Origin: Diplolepis rosae
Lineage: Eukaryota; Arthropoda; Insecta; Hymenoptera; Diplolepididae
Direction: 5' to 3'
Assembly: GCA_030998225.1 (NCBI GenBank)
Contig: JAPYXD010000586.1
Coordinates: 196,501 to 260,500 of the forward strand
DNA: 64,000 bases
Below, piece by piece: positions 40,524 to 52,917 of this stretch. A program made the position numbers and the translations under genes. Position 1 is the first letter of the stretch; every line of letters starts with the position of its first letter. A model generated the notes under the pieces. The model saw nothing but the letters and a program-made list of their open reading frames with translations, did no database searches and was not told where the DNA came from.

Positions 40524-40603
40524 TACAAGGTGCGTTCCAAAATAAACGAGACTGAGCTAAAATAGAAACGACAGGAGCTTTGTTCTGATAAATCCGAGTT
40601 TAT

Positions 40604-40942
40604 TTATTCAAAATAGTCCCCTCCGCCCTCGATACACTGTTTTGCGCGATCCAAAAGCTTTTCGAAAGAGTGTTTCAGGTCATTGATCGGAATGTCCTTC
40701 AGGATGTCGGTACAAGCCTTTTGGATGGCCTCTACGGACGCAAAACGTTTTCCTTTCATGGTCAAATGCAATTTTCCGAATAGGTAGAAGTCACAGGGAG
40801 CCATATCAGGCGAATACGGTGAGTGGTTGACGGATAAAATGTGATTTTTGGTCAAAAAATCAGTGATAAGCGTTGAACGATAGGCTGGCGCATTATCGTG
40901 CAAAAGGCGCCAACTGCCATTTTCACAGTATTGCGGCCTCAC
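40604..40942 (-). pseudogene. Mariner transposase, catalytic C-terminus
   Basis: 112 codons. LLHDNAPAYRS holds the second catalytic aspartate and PDMAPCDFYLFGKL the third. The spacing is 34 residues, the D34D signature of mariner. The first aspartate and surrounding domain are missing, and the frame does not join the N-terminal part. Confidence 0.88.
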
Positions 40943-40996
40943 ACGGCGAATTTTCGGTCATAATGCGATGAATTGAATCTTTTGACATGTTTAATT

Positions 40997-41314
40997 TCAT
41001 TGCGATGTGTCGCAAAGAAGAATTTGCTCATTTTTTATAAATTCACGCACAATTTCATTATCACTTGGTGTAATCACGAAACTTTCCTGACCGAGATGTT
41101 CGTCGTCCTTCATATCTGCACGACCTTCTTTGAATCGTTTAAACCACTCATGGACTCTGGCACGGAATAAACAATTGTCACGATACACTTGTTTCATCAA
41201 TTCAAACATTTCAGTAAAAGTTTTACCAAGTTTCAAACAAAACTTAATATTCGCTCTTTGTCCGAAGTTCATTTTTCGAACGATGCTATAAACACACTGT
41301 CCCTTATAAAGCAA
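40997..41314 (-). pseudogene. Mariner transposase, N-terminal DNA-binding part
   Basis: Helix-turn-helix region: RANIKFCLKLGKTFTEMFEL, then ARVHEWFKRFKEGRADMKDD, then the HTH-2 start (TPSDNEIVREFI). It ends in a stop before the catalytic domain. Distant from the 28.4-kb transposase, so the window holds two mariner lineages. Confidence 0.85.
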
Positions 41315-41465
41315 TAACTAGGCTTCTAATTGTCCGTTAGTCATGAAATTTTGACAGAACGTCACTGAAGGATGTACCTTTCTAATTCCTACTCCCATCA
41401 GAAGATAGCTCCACTGTAAATAGCTATGTTGAAAAAGTCTCGTTTATTTTGGAAAGCACCTTGTA

Positions 41466-42066
41466 GATCATGGAAAAAGTATCAGAAAAAAAGATTAAAA
41501 AGCTTTATACTAAAACGGATATTATAAATGCCATTGAGGATATAAGGCAAAAACGATAGTCAATTAGTGCTGCAAGCTCTAAATATAATATATTCTATTT
41601 GTAAAATCTTTTCAATATTTTTTTTTTTACAAGCGTAGACCTAAAAAATGTTTCCTTAATATTTCCCAGTGTTTATTATGATTAAAAAATATCAAATCCA
41701 TATCAATAAAATTATAATATTCTCTTCTCCGAGTATTGGTGCAGCGCTGTCCGGCTATTGGATCAATTCACTTTTCCCGTCCAGCAATTGGCTCCAGAGC
41801 ATTATTTAATAAAGAGAATTATTAAAATGGATTATTCAGATTTAACACAACTCTGGACTTTTTGTTATAGTAGGGAGGACACATGAATGACATTTCCTTA
41901 GACGTCCGGCTATTCATGCTTTTACCTTAATTTGTTAGTTTTCGATCAGCCGAAGAATCAACACATTATTACCCTCATTATGGTTCAAATTTTTCTTATT
42001 AGTTTTTGACTCTATGCGACTTTGAAACATTTGCATGCTTACAGCAAGTATTTCTTAATTGAAAAT
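41466..42066. other. AT-rich non-coding DNA
   Basis: No gene recognised. Confidence 0.5.
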
Positions 42067-42070
42067 GGTG

Positions 42071-43447
42071 CTTCTTCGCTGGACCGGCGTTGTCTCCTGT
42101 CGACATCTTGGATCAATTCACCAGTTAGTTTGAACCAGTTGAGACCAGTTTGAGGTAAGATGCCATTAAATTCAAAAATTGGTCAACCTACAGTACCGGT
42201 CAGAATTGTGGGACTACCTGTTTTTCGATAATTGCTTAAATTATCCTAATGTGAATTATATAGTATAAGTGAAAAAATTTGTTCTCTTAATTAAATTCAG
42301 AGCTATCAAAATTCTCTATAAAATGAGCCCAGCATGTATTCGTTTTGTTAAAGTTTGAAGAAGTTATTGCAGAAGTAGTCAAAATTTCAATGCTTTCTTA
42401 ACTTTTAAATAACTTTCGAAGTAATCAACATTTTTTAATGTTCTTGGGCTCATTTCAGAGCTAAGATTCTATAGAATCGCATTAAATTGTCATTATGAAT
42501 CTATAGATTTTTTCTTGCATAAAGCAAAGAGTTAAAATTGTAACAAAAAAGTAGGGAAATTTCGAAAACATTTCATCTGTAGGTAAATCATAATAAAGAT
42601 CGTATGAATATATATTTTAAGGGAATTAGATACAAAATTGATGATTATATCTTTTATTTATCTCATAAAAATGTTTTTCTCAGCAAAAGCTATATTGGAA
42701 TTTTTCCAACTTTTTTATTTGAACTTTAACTTTAACTTTAACATCAATTACAACATTTTTAATCGATTTTTTAGAAATTTAGCTTTAAAATTAGTCCAAG
42801 AACATCAAAAAATGTTGATTACTTTGAAAATTATTTAAAATTTAAGAAAGCATTGAAATCTTGAGTATTTCTGCAATAACTCCTTTAATATTTAACAAAA
42901 TGAATCCATGCTGGGCTTACTTTATAAAGAATTTTGATATCTTGTAAAGCGTTGCTACATCGGCAAAAATTAAAATCGAAAAAAATGCGAATATAGTGCA
43001 TTTTTTGACAAAATTTGTTTATTAACATGCAAATTAATCCAAATATAAAAAAATATTTTCCGAGGTGGCGGAAACTCCAAAAGAGGTAGGTTGACCAATT
43101 TTTGGATTCAAGTGCATCTTTGAACCCTTCATGATCCTGAAAAATTCGACAACAGGGTATTTATTTTGTCAATTTCAGTGGATCGCAATAAAGGACGGAT
43201 GTCTCCCCAAAGTTGATGCGTACTTTTGCTTCATGAAAGGCTTGTAAACAAAGAAATTAGATAAAAGAGAACAACGGAACATGTCAATCAAGATTTTTTC
43301 TTTCTTCAAAGCCTATTTGTGAAAAAAGCGATCTGTGTATTGTGATTATATATATAGCCAAAGCATCTCGAAAAGTCAACTGATTCAAACTAACTCCTGA
43401 ATTGATCCAAGATGTCGACAGGAGACAACGCAGGTCCAGCGAAGAAG
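42071..43447. repeat. Nested inverted repeats (foldback)
   Basis: Outer arms 42071-42134 and 43382-43447 are inverted copies; the right one includes the first codons of the hAT-like pseudogene (GATGTCGACAGGAGACAACG). Inner arms about 42158-42490 and 42780-43125 are longer diverged inverted copies (AATTGGTCAACCTAC and its inverse; AACATTTTTTAATGTTCTTG and its inverse). This is either a foldback element inserted next to a duplicated gene end, or a palindrome formed by inverted duplication. Confidence 0.65.
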
Positions 43448-45013
43448 CAGAGGCAATTTATTACGTCCTTGATGAAGGGATACCCCTTCCTTCAAGAAGT
43501 CAATGATGATGGAAAAAAGGTTCTCTGTACCATTTGAAATTAAGAATTATAGGCTGTAAGCATGCAAATGTTTCAAAGTCACATAGAGTCAAAAACTCAT
43601 CAGAAAAATTTGAACCATAACGAAGGTAAAGATAACAAATCTCAAAAATTCTCACTCAACTGGTTGCAAGATGTCCGGTTTGACTCTTGGTTGCAAGCGG
43701 TGGCTGAGGACGAAACCAAGTTTCGTTTCACTTTATGCCAAGTTGAAAGGTCTTGTGAATGTGGTGTTGGTAATGTTGTTTGTCACGCTGAAATGCCCGA
43801 TCACGTGAAAAATGTAAAGAAACAGGCTTGAAAACTCTGGATGACCCATCGGCGGAAGTCATTTATGAGTCTGAAAATTCATTCAATTTTAGTTAAAAAA
43901 ACCCGCGAGGTTGAATTCGTTCAGTTGGAATGCATTTCTATCACGCCGTATCGAACGATGTCCAAATTTCTAAAAAATTTCAAGAAACAGACCCTGCAAT
44001 CTTTTAAAAGATGACCGCAAGTGTATCGAAAGTTTTGGCTGTAGTTTTTCTCGAATACGCGATTACGAGATGGCTTGGTCGACATGATTGCATCAAAAGA
44101 GTGCTTGAATTATATGATTCCCTTTCAGACTATTTTAGAGAATTATGCGTTTCGGAAAAAAATTTAGATTTCGAGGAAACAAAAGATCAATTATTCGATT
44201 CAAAAACCAAGGCATATTTAACTTTTTTGCAATACATTTTATGCTAGTTCACTCAAAATCTTTTCAATTTTTAAAGATCATCGCCAGACATTTTTTGAAG
44301 CCAGCAATTTTACCTATTTTGGCCATTGAGAAAGTAGATGTTTCTTTAAGTCAAAATTAAAAATCTTCGGACGCAGTTTCTTTCGGACCTGACTGCGAAA
44401 AATCCTGGACAAATTGTCTCGGGATATCGGAGCAAACGCAGCAGTAATTCAAGAGATCCATCAAAAATACCTTAATTTTCATGTAGAAGCTGTTTCACAA
44501 ATATCAGAAAGATTATATTACATCCATGATGAATTTTACAGTCGCTTAGTTGTTTTCAGTGTAGACTGCGCTTTGATCGGCGACGATAAAAAAATCAGTT
44601 TCGATGACGTTAAATATTTTGCTTCCAAGTTTCGAGAATTCAATGAAGTTGTTTTGTTCAATGAATGGCGTCATCTTCAACTGAAGTTTTATTCTCAGCC
44701 CGAATTAAACATTCTCGGTTTTGATGCAATGTGGAAAACGGTTCTTTCACACAGAGGCGAGGACACACTCCAATACACCTTCGAAAAGAACGTTTTCTTT
44801 GTTGCCAGACATCACGACTAAAAACGTAACAGATTGTCTAATAAATCTATCAGCGCGTTAACTGTAGCTAAATTAGCATCAAAAGAAAACGATAAATCTG
44901 CTCGAAACATTCAATTCACTGAGGATCAGTTGTCACAGATGACGTCTTAAAATTTGTATGAAGCACCGCCAAAGAAAGCGAATCTTTTGACTTTGTATAA
45001 AGGAAGCGAATAA
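43412..45013 (+). pseudogene. hAT-like transposase pseudogene
   Basis: Several frames in succession. MSTGDNAGPAKKQRQF opens at 43412. 43562-43831 has a BED-like region (FSLNWLQDVRFDSWLQAV, then FTLCQVERSCECG). 44011-44247 holds TRWLGRHDCIKRVLELYDSL, the TRW(L)-x-R segment typical of hAT transposases. 44414-44821 is the following helical region, and the end reads PPKKANLLTLYKGSE at 44965-45010. Stops and frame shifts separate these pieces. The family is inferred from the order of motifs. No clear terminal repeats seen. Confidence 0.6.
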
Positions 45014-46179
45014 ATGTTTCCCGGTTTTTTCTAAAAGTTCGAAAAAAATTTCAAAATTATTTTTGTTTACTGTTTTATATATGAAACTGAAATCAATTTT
45101 TCATTAGGTCCTTAGTTCCTTTTCAGTTCCTACTTTTTTTCTTCGTTTGCAACCAAGCTGTAGGTCAGATTTGTATTTATTTTATATTTTATCCGTTTGT
45201 TTGTGTTTTAATCTGAACCGTCCGCCGGACTAGAATTTCATCCGTGATTCGATGGCGTCATTGATTTGCGATTACTTCTAAAAAAAGTCAATTGTTCAAT
45301 TTTATTGTACATCCTTTTATAAAAGTTTTATTAAATGTTGCGCCGTTATTGTAAATTATATATAATTTATATCATAATTAAATGTTTCGATTGTTTTGTT
45401 AAATTATGTTTTAAGAAGACCAAGGGAAGTAGTTTTTGTAATTTTCTTAGTTTTTCTTAGTCACTTTTGTTTATTTTGCTTCAAATATTTTATTTTTCAG
45501 TTAACAATTTTTTGTTTGTGTGCCTTTTTGCTGAAAGTAGAATTCGATTGCTTCAAAAATTTTCAACTGATTGCAATTTTAGAATTTTCTATATTACATC
45601 GTTAATTTATTTGCAAAATTCGTGGTTTCAATTTTAAGAAATATGTAGTTAGAGAAATAACGCTTCTTCTTTTCGATATTTTGAGGACAATCTGCCTGAA
45701 ATAAACATCTAAAGGATCCTGTAAAATTTTATAAGGATTTCACCTCTTTAAGAACAAACTTTCCGTGAAATTGGATGTCAATAAATGATTCAAATTTGAA
45801 TCAATATATAAAATGAAAAGATTTTTACTTTTTCAAATTAAAGCTTAAATCAGAAGTTTCAAATTTCAATACTTCTTACCAATTTCGAATATTTAAAAAA
45901 ATTTCAATAAGAGAGTTATTTTCTATTAAGAAAAGATAAACGTAAAATTCAAGTTTAAAATTTGCATTCTCAGTTTTATGTTAAGAATATTTTTGTCTCA
46001 CAGTTTTGTAGCCTAAGACCAGAATTTTTTATTAAAAACATGAAATCCTCTACAAAAAATCTTATTACTACTTAAGAAGGTCTTATGGATGATTTTCAGG
46101 CAAATTTTTTTCCAAATATCAAGAAAACGATAGTGATTTTTAAAATTTAAATTTTAAATGGTTCTTGAACAGAGGTTAT
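45014..46179. other. AT-rich DNA without recognised genes
   Basis: No credible coding; 45396-45605 is a hydrophobic chance ORF. Confidence 0.45.
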
Positions 46180-47295
46180 TTTATTATTGTCCTGGTCCGC
46201 ATGGAGTCTGATTTCAGCGTTTGTCTTAGCCCCTCGGCCTGCGTTTATTTGCATCATTTTAATGCACTTGTTTTCGCTCTTATCCTTTTCAGGTCGTGCT
46301 ATAATTTGTTCTGCTTATAACTCTATCCAAGGCCGCCTTGTACGCTGGGCACTTTTTATTTCCTATAGAGTGATCCGCTTTCTTTTTAGCTTTTTACAGG
46401 CCGGACACGTTGGTTCCTTTTTGGCCTTGGCATCTGGGCATTCGTTCGCAATTTAACCTGTTTTGGCGCAGTAGGAGCAGGTTTTTTCTGTTATTCTACA
46501 GAATTTTTGCCACGGGCCCATACATCTGGCAATTAAAGCATCTGGGGACCCCTCTCAAATCTTGGATCTTACATGACATCCAGCCTACGTAGATTCTTTG
46601 TTTATCGTCCGCTCGTTTTATGGCCCTTATATTTGGAAATACCTTAACGACCCAATTTGTTGACACTTCAGTTCTCCTTGCCATTTTGAATCTGGGTTGG
46701 AAGTGTAGTTCATATTCTGCTTTTGTTATTCCCGTGAATAGGTCCTCGTTTTGATCATAAATTGTTTCTGTGGTTTCGGGTTCAGAGAGGCACTTTGAAA
46801 TGTCGAAAATGACTATAGGAGGGTTTGATGCACCTGCCTTTATAACTTTATATCCCTTTTCCTTCAGAGTATCATGCTGTTATATTTTTGTAGGTCCTCA
46901 GGTGTAGCCGTTTTTATTGCCAATCCACCGTCTCGTGTTCTCCTAACTCCCTTTATTTTGGTTTTTTCTTTTATTGGGTTCATCAGTTTCATTATGTTTT
47001 GTTTTAGTTCGTCTCCTTCCATTTCATCCACTCCCTCTGGAGGTTTGATTATGGAAACCTGTGCTAGTTGAGGAATTCCTTGGGGCATCCCCGTAATTTC
47101 AGGTATTTTTTGGGTCGCTGTAATTTTAGCTGCTTGCGTGTAGGTTATTTGTGCCATTTTTGCGTTTGCCAACATGTCTAGTCTCTCTCCAAAGTTTTCC
47201 CTTTCCGACATCATTCCTTCCATGACGCCCTTTAGATACGTGTTCCGGGTGGTTAGGTTAGTGACAATGCCCGTTAAGTCATTTACCATTTCCAT
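46180..47295 (-). pseudogene. ORF1 of a non-LTR (R1/I-like) retrotransposon
   Basis: 47295-46864 reads a helical N-terminus and then LKQNIMKLMNPIKEKTKIKG and VRRTRDGGLAIKTATPEDLQ, the pattern preceding the zinc knuckles in R1/Jockey-type ORF1 proteins. 46684-46496 continues (VVKVFPNIRAIKR, VPRCFNCQMYGPVA). Knuckle remnants CSYCAKTG and CPACKKLK follow in other frames to about 46350. Near 46220 the start of an ORF2-like segment (IKMMQINAGRGAKTNAEI) appears and then ends. Frame shifts and stops make it nonfunctional; no reverse transcriptase remains. Confidence 0.65.
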
Positions 47296-47641
47296 TATTT
47301 TTTACGGTCAGTCCATGCTTTGTTTCAATGAGACACTTAGATTCCCCTAGTCCCAGCGCTCGTGCCTGCGCGACCTCCTGTGCTCTCCTAGCAGCCTGAC
47401 CCGCTACAGAATACCAGCACCTACGAATTTGGCTGTTCCAGCGCCCACCCCTATTTTCCTGGGACACTTGTCGCCAGGTTCGATGGAGTTGCGCCTGTTG
47501 AACGGTTTCAGTCGACAGAAGTAGGACCCGGGCTAGGAGCAAACCTGGGGAGCATCGCGGAAGGTTCTCCGGGCGCCCCTGCACGCCTGAAACAGATAGA
47601 CAAGAACAATTCAAAATCAATAGATGATAAACGAAACAAGG
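47296..47641 (-). other. Upstream region of the non-LTR remnant
   Basis: GC-richer; the ORFs at 47279-47620 are unsupported. It ends at the repeat that starts near 47642. Confidence 0.35.
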
Positions 47642-48060
47642 ATCCTCTTCGTGGTGTGCTGAAGTGCCGTGCCGCAGTGTCGTAACGTCTCTTCTATCGT
47701 CCTGAAGCCTCGGCCGTGGCTCGAGTATTGATCGCTATCGAGCGGACGTTGATCTCGTGCGGGTGGACCTCGTGGTGTTCGTGTGTATGTGAAAAATAAA
47801 ATCAAAATAAGGATTAATTCACTACTACGTGACAGTGATCGGAATCTTTGGTCTGGCAGTCGGGAATAGGTTCCCGGGGAGTCTAACCTCTCCCCTGAGG
47901 TAAACAATTATTGAGCATACTTTATATAAAATAAACCTTGAATACAAGTCGAAGTCAGGAGCCTACCAAGCACATTACGCTCGACCCCTGATTTTTGACT
48001 GTCACAGACAGCCTGGGGCATGATTCTCTGCTCGAGGTCGAAACTTTAAATTCAATTGTC
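47642..48060 (-). repeat. LTR-like direct repeat, left copy
   Basis: About 415 bp similar to 52226-52642 in the same orientation, sharing ATCGTCCTGAAGCCT, CTAACCTCTCCCCTGAGGTA and the AAATTCAATTGTC end. Read on the minus strand it starts (T)GACAATTGAATTT. Orientation and the pol-like remnants between the copies suggest LTRs. Confidence 0.55.
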
Positions 48061-48666
48061 ATATTATTGTGCGAGGATAAGTACCACGTCACAACTTCCT
48101 CTGCCCAAGATAAGGTCTAAAGAGGCGAACAGGAGCTTGACTATCTCGCTTGTGATTTTTTTAATTTGTGAGTTTAGCTTTAGAGCTACAACCAAACACT
48201 AGACGAAAGTTCATGGGCCACAGATTCCCAGGTGCCAGACTATAGGTTCCGATTTGTATTATGGTATTATTCTTATGCTAATAAATAAAATAACTCAAAC
48301 CTTACTTTCAACGTCGGGGAATGGATTACTGCCCACCGACAACAATTTACTTATAATATATACGAGTATGACGGGCCCGCTCATGATGGAAACCCGCTCC
48401 GCTTAAGCTATAAGCCTTTATGAATTACCTCAAGCTACTGTCCTACTCTACTTGTAACCTAGGCTAGGTTTAGGCTGAATGAAATTGACACTGACTATAA
48501 ATATCAACTATTCATTTGTTGGGTTATCTGCCCACCAACTTGGGCTCACAGGGGTCTCTGTCTGACGAGGAAAAAATAGAAAATACAGTAAATGATAATA
48601 ATGAAAGGAAATCATAAAATAAAAAAAATAATAAAAGAAGTAAATAATTTTAAAAAAAAATTACTT
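48061..48666. other. Interior of the 47.6-52.6 kb element, no coding
   Basis: No recognisable protein; decayed retroelement sequence is likely from its position. Confidence 0.35.
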
Positions 48667-48997
48667 TCACACCGTGGGGTGTCGATTTTCATCCCACAGG
48701 GGGTAATGTAGATATTTGTGCCCCGGTTGGCGGCACTCATGGCAAAGGCCCTTCAACGCTTTGTGCCGGTCCGACCATCCGGCATTCTTGGTCCTCCGGA
48801 TTGCTGGGTCCTTCTGGATGCCCAGGAGGGCCCTTTCCTTTGGGTCTTGGGGCATTGTGCAGTTGCTGGGCTCTCTGGGGCTTAGCTTGAGTTGCTGCGG
48901 CTGTTATTACAGTGAAGTGGTACCCTTCCAGATAGTACCGAAACTTCCGGATCACCAAAACGCTCAGCCTCGGATAGTACCCGACTCGCATATGCAA
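48667..48997 (-). pseudogene. pol: RNase H scrap and zinc-knuckle-like ORF
   Basis: 48997-48737 contains VLVIRKFRYYLEGYHFTVIT, a Ty3/gypsy RNase H segment that then breaks off into unrelated proline-rich sequence. The overlapping frame 48855-48667 holds CHECRQPGHKYLHYP, a degenerate C-x2-C-x4-H motif. Most of RT and integrase is missing. Confidence 0.5.
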
Positions 48998-49195
48998 TTA
49001 CGCGTTCCTGACCGTCCAGTGCCTGGATGACTACAGCCCCTCGACCCGATTCGCTTGCTTCCGTCTGATCTTCAATCCGGGCAGTATTCGGATAGCCATT
49101 AAATGAGTGAAACCATTGAAGGTGACCGGCAAGAGGGCGGTGCCCAATACGGATTCAATATTTCCGTTGGCCATCAGCACGATGCTTGATCGACT
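48998..49195. other. Decayed pol region
   Basis: Between the protease and RNase H scraps; no RT motif found, so RT is deleted. Confidence 0.35.
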
Positions 49196-50017
49196 TCAAT
49201 CAACTTTACATTCTCCCGGCGCGAAAAGGGGGACGTTTGGTGAACCCAAGAAGGTCTTTGTTGACCCGGTGTTGACCAATGAATGAAACTCGGCCACACC
49301 CACCTCGATATCGAGGTACAGTCGCGACGTGATGTCTGGTTCTGAGCAGGAATCACGCGTGCTCTGAACTTCAGGCAAGTCAACCACTTCTCTACTTGAA
49401 GGTGGTTGCGGTTCGGAAGTTATAATAACTCCACCTTCTAACTTAGGCAGGAGTTGGCTTCCCAAGTTGACATCAGCCATATCACTCGACTCCGGTAGCC
49501 TAAGGACATTTGAACTCCGCTCGTCTACTTCGAGAGGGCTCTCAATACTGTAGGAATCACGCATTACAGTGCCTGTCGATGCGAAGTGACCAGATTCGTG
49601 TAACGGAGAAATCACGCATCCGTTATCGCATAAATCTTTGAGATTAGGTCGACTTAGATTAATACCGGCCGGAGTTTCATCAATTATAGCCCATTTAGAG
49701 CCAATAAACGCGTCTGAACTAGTTAAAGTCTTAGGACATAGGCGGTCAGCGTCTCCGCTGCCCTGAGGCGAATGAAGCTGATTTAGATCGTGATTCAGAA
49801 CCGGGCTACCTCCCGAGTTCTGAGATGAATCGAGGTGCGGTTGATTATAAGTTTTGAGAATCACTGAGGGGTTCATAGCGTGAGTCAAATCCGAATTGAA
49901 GAAAGATTCAGCCATAATTGAATTTAGGGTCCACTGGTGAACAAAAGGAGGAGCACTGACCCTGAGCTTGCTCTCTTCTACACGTTTCCCTGGCAGTAGT
50001 CGGAATCGCATGTTCAC
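49196..50017 (-). pseudogene. pol: Linker and aspartic protease of the 47.6-52.6 kb element
   Basis: 273 codons. Most of it is Ser/Pro-rich linker of unknown role. Near residue 245 it reads YLDIEVGVAEFHSLVNTGST, the retropepsin approach strand and active site, but the catalytic D of D-T-G is N here (NTGS). The protease core then breaks off. This order (gag knuckles, linker, protease) fits a Ty3/gypsy element on the minus strand. Confidence 0.6.
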
Positions 50018-50355
50018 TTTACCCGATCATGCTTACCACAGATGTGGCAGAATCTGACCCAAGGTGTCGGACACTGCGTCCACGCGTGGTCCTTCTTCCC
50101 TTATTTGAAGCAAGGGGGTTCCGGTTTTGGAGTCCGCTCTATAACTGGGGCGCGGCCTCCTTGACGCGCAGCCTCAGTGCCTCTACTAGGCACGGCCGAA
50201 TCATTCTTCTTATTGAACTGCCTGTAGATTCTATTCGGGCCCGTTTGATTATTTCCCTGTTGATTACCCCCGTCGGGTTTCTCGGAGAGCGACTTCAGAT
50301 CGTCTAGTTTTCTACCCGTAATTCTTCGAAATGCCTGAATGGCACGGTCTAACAT
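50018..50355 (-). pseudogene. gag: Gag C-terminus with broken zinc knuckles
   Basis: 50355-50101 is a basic linker (ITGRKLDDLKSLSEKPDGGN, then NQQGNNQ) ending PEPPCFK and a stop. Past the stop the same frame gives GKKDHAWTQC and CHICGKHD, remains of two knuckles. The stop stands where the second Cys of the first knuckle should be. Confidence 0.5.
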
Positions 50356-52225
50356 GACTTCGTAACTTCCTAGTGGAATGTGTCCATTTCTCGAAACTTT
50401 ATACTCGAATCGAACTTCAATAAACCAAGAATCTATTAATATTTGTTGGACACCTTTTCCAAATTATTCAAAATCCTTTAACTAGCGCTTTTATTTTGAA
50501 CCAGGGCAGGCGAAACTTCAGAGCCTAACCTGATGTTTGAGTGATGAGTGACTTCGCATTCGCTTGGCGTTTAAAACTTGAATGAAACCAGCACTAGGCA
50601 AGTATTATAGACTCCCTGTTAGTTTAAAACAATATACAGAAAATTGCACATGAATCAAGGAAGCATAAAAACTGTTACTCAGCCAATTACTACCGCTAGA
50701 CAATCCTATTTATTATTATCTAAGTAAGTTCCCGACTGGTGAATCTTTAAAACCAGTCCCGAACCCATAGAGCCTGACGTGACAGTTGCTAACAAAATTT
50801 GAATATAAAACTTCCACTTACTAACACTGCATCGGAGTCGGTTTAGATTCATTTATAATTTATAAAAAAAAAAGTTAATGAATTTATAAACCAATGCTTA
50901 GAGGTTATGGACCATCCAGCTTATTCGTGGTCCATATCTCATTTCATCCCAGTATAACCCGCTTCCAAGAACTTTGGTCCATTTATGTTGAATTCTATTG
51001 TTTTAAGATAAATTCTTAACCAGCATCGTATTTAAAATGGCTGATTCATTTTACAGCTTCCCTACTGGATGCTGGTTCGAGACATATTCCTGAAGGTCAA
51101 GTCCACCTTTCAATACATATCAACCATTTCCATTTCCTGAATTTTTATTTGTTCCGCCGAATTGTCACGTTGGGTCTAAATTCTAGGAGCCATCAATTAC
51201 AAATGTTACATCTACAAAATTCAATCACTAATATTACGTCTACTATAAATTATTTTTCAAAAAGCGGGGCTCCATCATGCCGACCCACCCCTGAGATTCC
51301 GAGTTCGAATGTGTCCGTGATTTGCCACGCTATGACGCTACGCAAGCGCCACTTTATAACCTTATATTTTATTTTAATGATGGATTCGAGGAGTTTAGGT
51401 TAGGTTACTTTTTTTTAAAATAAGAATTAATTACTTGTCCGAATCACTTATCGAATATTACAATATTTATTCAGAATCTCCGTAATTACAAAGTTCGGGG
51501 TACTACTTTGCACCCCGGGCAACCTAGCCCGACCAGATACAATGTTCCGAACACGACATGGTTTCGATTACTATGGATAGAGTTGGGCGGCAAGTAATTT
51601 TCTTAAAATAACGAAAATTGCTATATAAATACAACGTAATATTAATTGATTGGCCCACTCATGACGGGTCACCCTGTACCTTCGTAACCGAAGCTACAGG
51701 GATCACCAAATACCGCGGAGAATGCCAGGTAAGGAGCAGCGTCACTGCTCACGACTACGGACACTGAGAGTTCGATATGTAATGTTTATTGTTCGGGGCG
51801 CAAGAACCCGTGCCCTTACAACGAGCCGGCGACACTACTCAATTTCAATGAATTAGCCACAATTCTCAATAAAGTCAAGAAGATAAATACTCAAAAACTA
51901 CCTGAGATTCTCCTGCGTCCTCTCCAGCTTCCTCGGCTCGTCATCCTCTTTTCGTTAATTAAATTTGATAAACTTGAAATCTTTCCTCCAGCCACTTCAG
52001 AAGCCGAACAGGGAATGAATTGAGAATGGGGAGATCCGCTGTCGTGCTCGCGAAACCGAAAGACGGTGGCGCTTACAAAGCTTACCGACATTACCGACAT
52101 TTACGCTGAGTTCATAGTCGCGAGCAACAGGTGACGAAGGTACGCCTACCTTTAGCACCGCCACGTGGCGATTACCGGGATTAAGCTCGTCGCGCAGGTT
52201 AGTTTGTTGACAACCTGTCAACAAA
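50356..52225. other. Leader or decayed gag side of the 47.6-52.6 kb element
   Basis: No capsid motif seen. A 13-bp-stem hairpin (CCCTGTACCTTCG and near-inverse) lies at 51691-51720. The ORF 51997-52440 runs into the repeat and is not called. Confidence 0.35.
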
Positions 52226-52642
52226 GCGACGGCGAACTCCTCTTCTTGGTGGCCGCAGTGGCGTAACCTCTCTTCCATCGTCCTGAAGCCTGGGCCGTGG
52301 CGCGAGTATTGATCGCCAGCGACCGGACGTTGATCTCGTGAGGGTGGACCTTGTGGTGTTCGCGTGTGTGTGAAAAATAAAATCAAAATAAAGATTATTC
52401 TACTACTACGTGACAGTGATCGGAATCCTTGGTCTGGCACTCGGGAATAAGTTCCCGGGGAGTCTAACCTCTCCCCTGAGGTAAACGATTATTGAACATA
52501 CTTTGTATAAAATAAACCATGAATACAAGTCAAAGTCAGGAGCCTACCGAGCACATTACGCTCGACCCCTGACTTTTGACTGTGACAGACAGCCTCGGCC
52601 ATGATTCTCTGCTTGAGGTCGAAGCTTCAAATTCAATTGTCC
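52226..52642 (-). repeat. LTR-like direct repeat, right copy
   Basis: Counterpart of 47642-48060. Noticeably diverged, so the element is old. Would be the 5' LTR on the minus strand. Confidence 0.55.
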
Positions 52643-52917
52643 ACGTCATAACCCATACATAAGTATGTGCGTATACACACGTGTGGAGATGTGGAGAAAA
52701 GTTAGAAAAGCATTGGAATGATTGTATCGCATTTGAAGGTGATTAAATTGATGAATAAAAACGAATTTTGCAATGTGTTGTATAGATGTAATCGGGCGGG
52801 TTCAGGACTCCATGTTTCCGATTTACTTAAAATTTTAAGGATTGATAGACCAACATGAATAATGAAGAAACCCAAAATTTGAGATTATTACATGCATTAT
52901 TCAAAAAGTTATGGTAT
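52643..52917. other. Spacer
   Basis: AT-rich; nothing recognised. Confidence 0.4.

Larger units (their letters stand above)
40524..41465 (-). mobile_element. Deleted mariner element
   Basis: The element at 40526-41463 (938 bp) has 28-bp terminal inverted repeats that start CAAGGTGC and include TTCCAAAATAAACGAGACT, with one mismatch, and TA on both sides. It carries N- and C-terminal parts of a mariner transposase with the middle missing; an intact mariner is about 1.3 kb. Confidence 0.9.

Noticed and set aside
51691..51720. Hairpin with 13-bp stem
   Set aside because: Isolated, in decayed retroelement DNA, no evidence of function.
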